From Trichoplax sp. H2 (lineage: Eukaryota; Placozoa; Uniplacotomia; Trichoplacea): a stretch of 64,000 nt of DNA. The stretch covers positions 310,001 through 374,000 of the forward strand of contig NOWV01000040.1 in the NCBI GenBank assembly GCA_003344405.1, written 5' to 3'. A program made the translations under genes and the position numbers. Below are positions 59,599 through 64,000 of the stretch, piece after piece. How positions within the stretch are numbered: position 1 is the first letter of the stretch; every line of letters starts with the position of its first letter. The notes beneath the pieces were generated by a model. It was not told the DNA's origin, did no database searches, and saw only the letters and a list, made by a program, of their open reading frames with translations.

Positions 59599-62500
59599 AG
59601 CGATATATCCAAGAGACTAGGTCCACCGCAGATGAAAAAAGGTATCAACTGATAACTTCAGCTCTTTTTATACATTTCTTGACTGTGATGACCTTATAAC
59701 TGTTTGCTTAACTAATTTATTGACACGAGAATTGTCAAATAACAAATCGCATATATTCATGATAGCAATATTGTTAATCAAAGAGAGTTCATGAATGATT
59801 CATATCCTATAAATGACAAGAGTTTACTATTCGCTTAATGAATTTAACTATGTAAATAAACTAACTGTATAGACTCTACCCTCACGGAGTAAGGAGTTAG
59901 TTTAGACATAGAAAGAGTTATAATATTCAAGTTATATCATATAGCGTTACTTTTCGTACATGAGTTCATGAGATGGTAGCATGCATAAACTATAGTTAAA
60001 TAATTATAAATTTAAAAGCTACCGTATACTATATACTTTCAATAAAGTCATGCAAAATTTGATAGATTTTTTCTTCGTTGTGTAATACCGATAACACGTC
60101 GTGATATTGGAATGTTTATTGTATAATAAAATATTATATTAATTACCGTATCATGCAATGACACTTAAAAAAGTGTTTTCCTTATTTAGCTCAAAAAATA
60201 GCCAGTTATTGATTCCATTCTCTGATAAACAAGCATAGGATATATTTGTCAAGCAACAAAGATTTGCCATGGTTTCAAATTTGTAGCAAATAAATAAGAA
60301 AATGTTTCCGTAACGTTTAAACCATTTACATTCGATCACTTGAATTATTTAGTCGAAAATTCAGATAAAAGAATACAATTAATATACTACTTAATGTCAA
60401 TTACAATCTATTATTCACTTAATTCTTTATTGATTAGTGAATTATGGTAATCAATTACGTTTACAACAGATTTAAATTATCATAAAATATAATATATCTA
60501 CAGAAAATTTTTCAACCAGTGAAAAGTTGTGATATGAATAAGTTTGCTACATAAATCTTTTTATCCTAAATCAGTTATTGTATGCGAATAGATAATCTCC
60601 TATTTTGGATGTTAGATTCAAATAGAATTGCTAATTACAGGAATAAAATTATATTTCTTCAAATATTTAATTTCCTGGAATAAAATTGCCTCCAAATTGG
60701 TATCCCTATTATCGTGCCGTCATCATCATTTTTATTTTAATGCATTGTTGTAAGCACATACTCGTATATAATGTTGGTTAACCTCACTGCTCAATCCATG
60801 ATATTTAAATGAGAATATTAACTAACCGAAGATCGTATACTATAAATCAGCTACTTAGAAATTAGGAATTTCATATACAGCAGTTGATAACTAGTAGGTA
60901 ATTTTTTGTACATTCTTCTCTATAGCCATTCAGCATACATCACAAGACGGTGAGGAAACATCCTTGCAGAAATTAATATCTTTCAATATCATGCCTAGAC
61001 GTTTCAGTTTCTATATTTCCGTCACGATGCATACATTAATATTTAAGATAGTGAAAAAATTTTAACCTATTGCAGCTTACATTAATGTAACTAATGCAAG
61101 TAATTAATGTAAGCACGATTACGAATTGTATGCACCGTATACCTAATGTAGTTCTTATCTACAGTATTTGATCCTTTACTGACTTTACTAAAAGTTTTTT
61201 AACTTTTCATCGACTGATCATGGTAGTACAAGAGGATAAGACTGATATCTTATTCAAAATGTGTATTTCTGTATTATCTAAACCAGGGATTACTAAGAGA
61301 GAAAAGATGGATTGGAAGTGGCTCTTCAGTCTAATAAACGTGGGGACCTATATTCTGTACAGTACAAGCTAGCCTTGATCTTACAATATACAGTATGTAA
61401 AAGCAATTAATAAAGACATAATAATGGTTAAAGATATAGCGTATACCAAATTATAATCGATAGATTTATTAACAGACTAAGCTTTCAAATTTTTGACGGT
61501 AGCTATTACTGTATTACGCTCGAATCTGATAACTTTTCGATCCTTTTGTATTTTACTTCGTCGAAGAGTATGGGATAGGCGTCACACTTCCCCAGTTTCA
61601 TATTAATGCTGATTTACTCAGGATTGGATCGTATATGGGTAAGAAACTACTATTACGCTCACTACAGGTGGGACCACTTTATGGCTTTAAAAGCGAGCAT
61701 TTGTAGAGCGGTATATGTGTGCAGTACAGTATTATAAAAAATTTAATATACACTGTCTAGAATTTAATGAAGTCATTAAATTTTCAACGAATTTAGGACA
61801 TGAAGTTTGGTGTACGAACTTAGCGTGCATTTACGCTGAATTTTCTATCTTGTTATGTAATTTGCAGTTCAAAATTATTAATTATATTTGAACTGAAAGA
61901 ATTTACTTGTCTATTTAGACAGTAAAAAGCTATAATTTCAATGTCATCGATAATTAATTTATTAACATATCACATTTTGTTCAAATTATTATACATATAG
62001 CAATTAATAGCATCAAGATTGTAATATAAATTTCTTATACTTAAAAAGCATAGACAATACGATCTTCTAAATATTGCTAACGTTAATAATTGATAGGCAA
62101 TGATATCAAGTAGATGTAGCTTTAAAAGAGCAGTTTATCTTAACACGGTACGTATACCCATTGGGTGATAACTACGTCAATTAAATGATTATTATCTATG
62201 AGAATGTCTTAGAAGAGGCGATTACAATTGATTTGCCTGAAATTATCAAGTCTGGTAATAAATTTGGATACTTAGGGTTCCATTTAAATCTTCACGATGA
62301 TCATTATTGTGGAGTAGCGTCACATCATCAAATTAAAACATTTCCAACTAGTACAGCAATATTCTGTCACCAACTACAAGAATAAGCCAGAAAACATTGC
62401 TAATAATTATTGTATATAAGTTTCATACGTAGCAAACTTATGTCTAATAGCATCATATTACCGCAACGTACGGTCATTAAAATTAAAATTTTACAATTGC

Positions 62501-63197
62501 AATTAAATGAATTATAGTACCATGTACTCATTTTAATGCAAACATTAGTACGTATGCAATATCGCATATAGGAGGTAGTTTTCAAATTTGATTTCATTTT
62601 GTAAGGAAAATTGTTAATAATAGAGTCTGACTAATCTGCTATAATTTCTATGCCCAAAATATATAGCCTTAGCGGTAAAGCAAAAATGCAAAATAAAATA
62701 GATCACAGTTAAATTGAAGCTAATTAATTATGCGTTAGGAACTGTAAATTACTTCGAAGATAAATATAAGCATTGCACACACGAAATTGCACCTAATAAA
62801 TAAAGGTTTACACTAAAATAATTGTTAATAACTGTCCTAGTATTGGCATAATATAGTTCTCTAGGCAATGCTTAGATTAACTTATTTCCCCTAAATGCTA
62901 ATCTATACGAAATTTGTAATTAAAATAACTCTCAAGATTTGTTCAAAGGAACGTACTAATACAATTATTAATTATAGTAAATAAGTGATTAAGAATAAAT
63001 ACTAGGTAAGCGCTCACAGAATGAGAGAGTAAATTCAGGATTGCAAGGTGAAATGTACCAATTTCTTGCTATATAAACACTTACTTTATGAAATTGCAAT
63101 ATCAGTAAATATCACAATACGTATCAAGGTCCATTTCATTAATATTACAATGTCATATAATTTCTATTAAATATTTTAAACTACAATAAAGTTAATA
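59599..63197. other. Intergenic region upstream of EndoU
   Basis: On the minus strand CTTTTTATAC-like AT-rich sequence at about 59660 precedes the EndoU start. A 66-codon plus-strand frame at 62185-62385 (containing KFGYLGFHLNLHDDHYCGVA) is open but I do not recognise it and it lacks splice context; it may be a fragment or chance. A palindrome-like TTACATTAATGTAA segment occurs near 61078-61110. No convincing gene is seen. Confidence 0.4.
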
Positions 63198-64000
63198 CTA
63201 CGTATCGTTCACTATTCCATTACTATCTTCCATTGCAGTAAATGATTTCCTAATATTACTTCCACCAAAGCCACGAGCACCAAACCGTTGAATAACTTCC
63301 ATAAAAAACGATCTTTTCTTATCAAGAAGAGGTCGAGTAAACGCTTGCAATAAATACCTGATATAAAATATAAAATCAAGCCAACGTTATCAAAGATCTG
63401 TCAGCCATTCCATACTGTTACTTTGTTTTAGGAATAGAACTTGTATTTTTACTTTGCATCTGGTCTTCTTTGGCCATTACTATTATGACCCTCATTCTCG
63501 CATTTATCAAGCTCAAAATCAAGTAAGACGTTATTCTCTTTAAGATCTTCTGCAGATAACTTGACAGTTTCATGGATATCAGCTTGTTTAAGCTAAATAG
63601 TAATAATTTATCATTTCGGTAAGGGTGTTAGATAATACGTGTATCATTTCAATATCTTTTACACCACACCATAGGTTAAAATATTGAGAAAAGTACATCA
63701 TTTTAGCAAATTGATTTACTATTAGTATATTACTATATTATTACTATATTTATATTATATTATTACTATATTTATTATATATTACTATATGATATTGCTA
63801 TTTCTCAAAGGGTCATATTAATCATAATATCTATATTCATTTTAAAGTCTTAATGAGCTAATTTTTTTACTAGACGTTGACTAGTAAACTTACGTTATTG
63901 TAGTATGTATCAGGTGGTGTAACAAATGCTGTACCGGCAGCTTTCATTTGGCCGACAGTATTAGTGATATTTTCCGTATGGAGAGCTATATGTTGTATTC
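63198..64000 (-). CDS. HPDL: 4-hydroxyphenylpyruvate dioxygenase-like protein (HPDL/HPD), 3' part
   Basis: Non-heme iron dioxygenase of the vicinal oxygen chelate fold, truncated at its 5' side by the window edge. Three exons are visible: about 63999 down to 63894, 63592-63453 and 63357-63198, joined in phase to the stop. Landmarks: IQHIALHTENI, whose His is an iron ligand; PPDTYYNN; LLDFELDKC; KYLLQAFTRPLLDKKR; FFMEVIQRFGARGFGGSNIR, whose Glu is the third iron ligand. Classical HPD makes homogentisate from hydroxyphenylpyruvate in tyrosine breakdown. HPDL is mitochondrial and linked to ubiquinone head-group synthesis. The end QRFGARGFGGSNIR and a short C-terminus look closer to HPDL, but the N-terminal half outside the window is needed to decide. 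The metal ligands visible are intact. Confidence 0.85.
63719..63795. repeat. AT-rich simple repeat in the HPDL intron
   Basis: An imperfect TATTACTATATTTATTATAT run lies in the intron between the 63894 donor and the 63592 acceptor. Low-complexity sequence. Confidence 0.8.

Noticed and set aside
62185-62385. 66-codon plus-strand frame as a gene
   Set aside because: Contains a striking LGFHLNLHDDHYCG segment but no recognisable family, neighbouring exons or splice sites; left as unassigned.

Overview
This window looks like nuclear DNA of an early-branching animal, most probably a placozoan of the Trichoplax/Hoilungia type. The reasons are a strongly AT-rich background, compact genes split by GT-AG introns mostly of about 75-400 bp (a few over 1 kb), and clear metazoan orthologues (DEPTOR, DSCC1, MRPL13, CIB, EndoU, insulin-like peptides) kept in a gene order that matches the human one. 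The species itself is an inference. Two 20-base N runs (4877-4896 and 42590-42609) show that this is a scaffold of joined contigs, and both joins lie beside duplicated sequence.

Layout. 0-1.4 kb: a Golgi uronyl/heparan-sulfate 2-O-sulfotransferase (minus strand). 4.4-6.8 kb and 10.2-16.3 kb: two paralogous myristoylated EF-hand proteins of the CIB family, arranged head to head, with repeat-rich DNA between them. 21.4-38.9 kb: a tandem array of four insulin-like peptide genes, all on the plus strand. Each has a signal peptide plus B-chain exon, a phase-1 intron in the C-peptide and an A-chain exon. Three share a TATA box plus non-coding leader exon. 39.6-40.3 kb: a 124-bp minisatellite.

41.2-56.5 kb: a block holding MRPL13 (+), a secreted copper-monooxygenase-like protein (-), DEPTOR (-) and DSCC1 (+). 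Read in reverse, the order and orientation of DSCC1, DEPTOR and MRPL13 are those I recall for human chromosome 8q24. 57.3-59.6 kb: a secreted EndoU endoribonuclease (-). 63.2 kb to the end: the 3' part of an HPD/HPDL-like dioxygenase gene (-), truncated by the window edge.

How the genes relate. The insulin-like array and DEPTOR, a negative regulator of mTOR kinase in vertebrates, belong to the same growth-control pathway and lie within 13 kb of each other. The two CIB genes are Ca2+-sensor paralogues with the same intron pattern. Long intergenic stretches carry many degenerate tandem repeats (about 55-165 bp units) and palindromic GTACTGTAC tracts, the latter concentrated around the MRPL13 and DEPTOR/DSCC1 promoters. 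All exon models were built by hand from splice consensus, phase and family similarity. Most multi-exon models close in frame with lengths close to their family.
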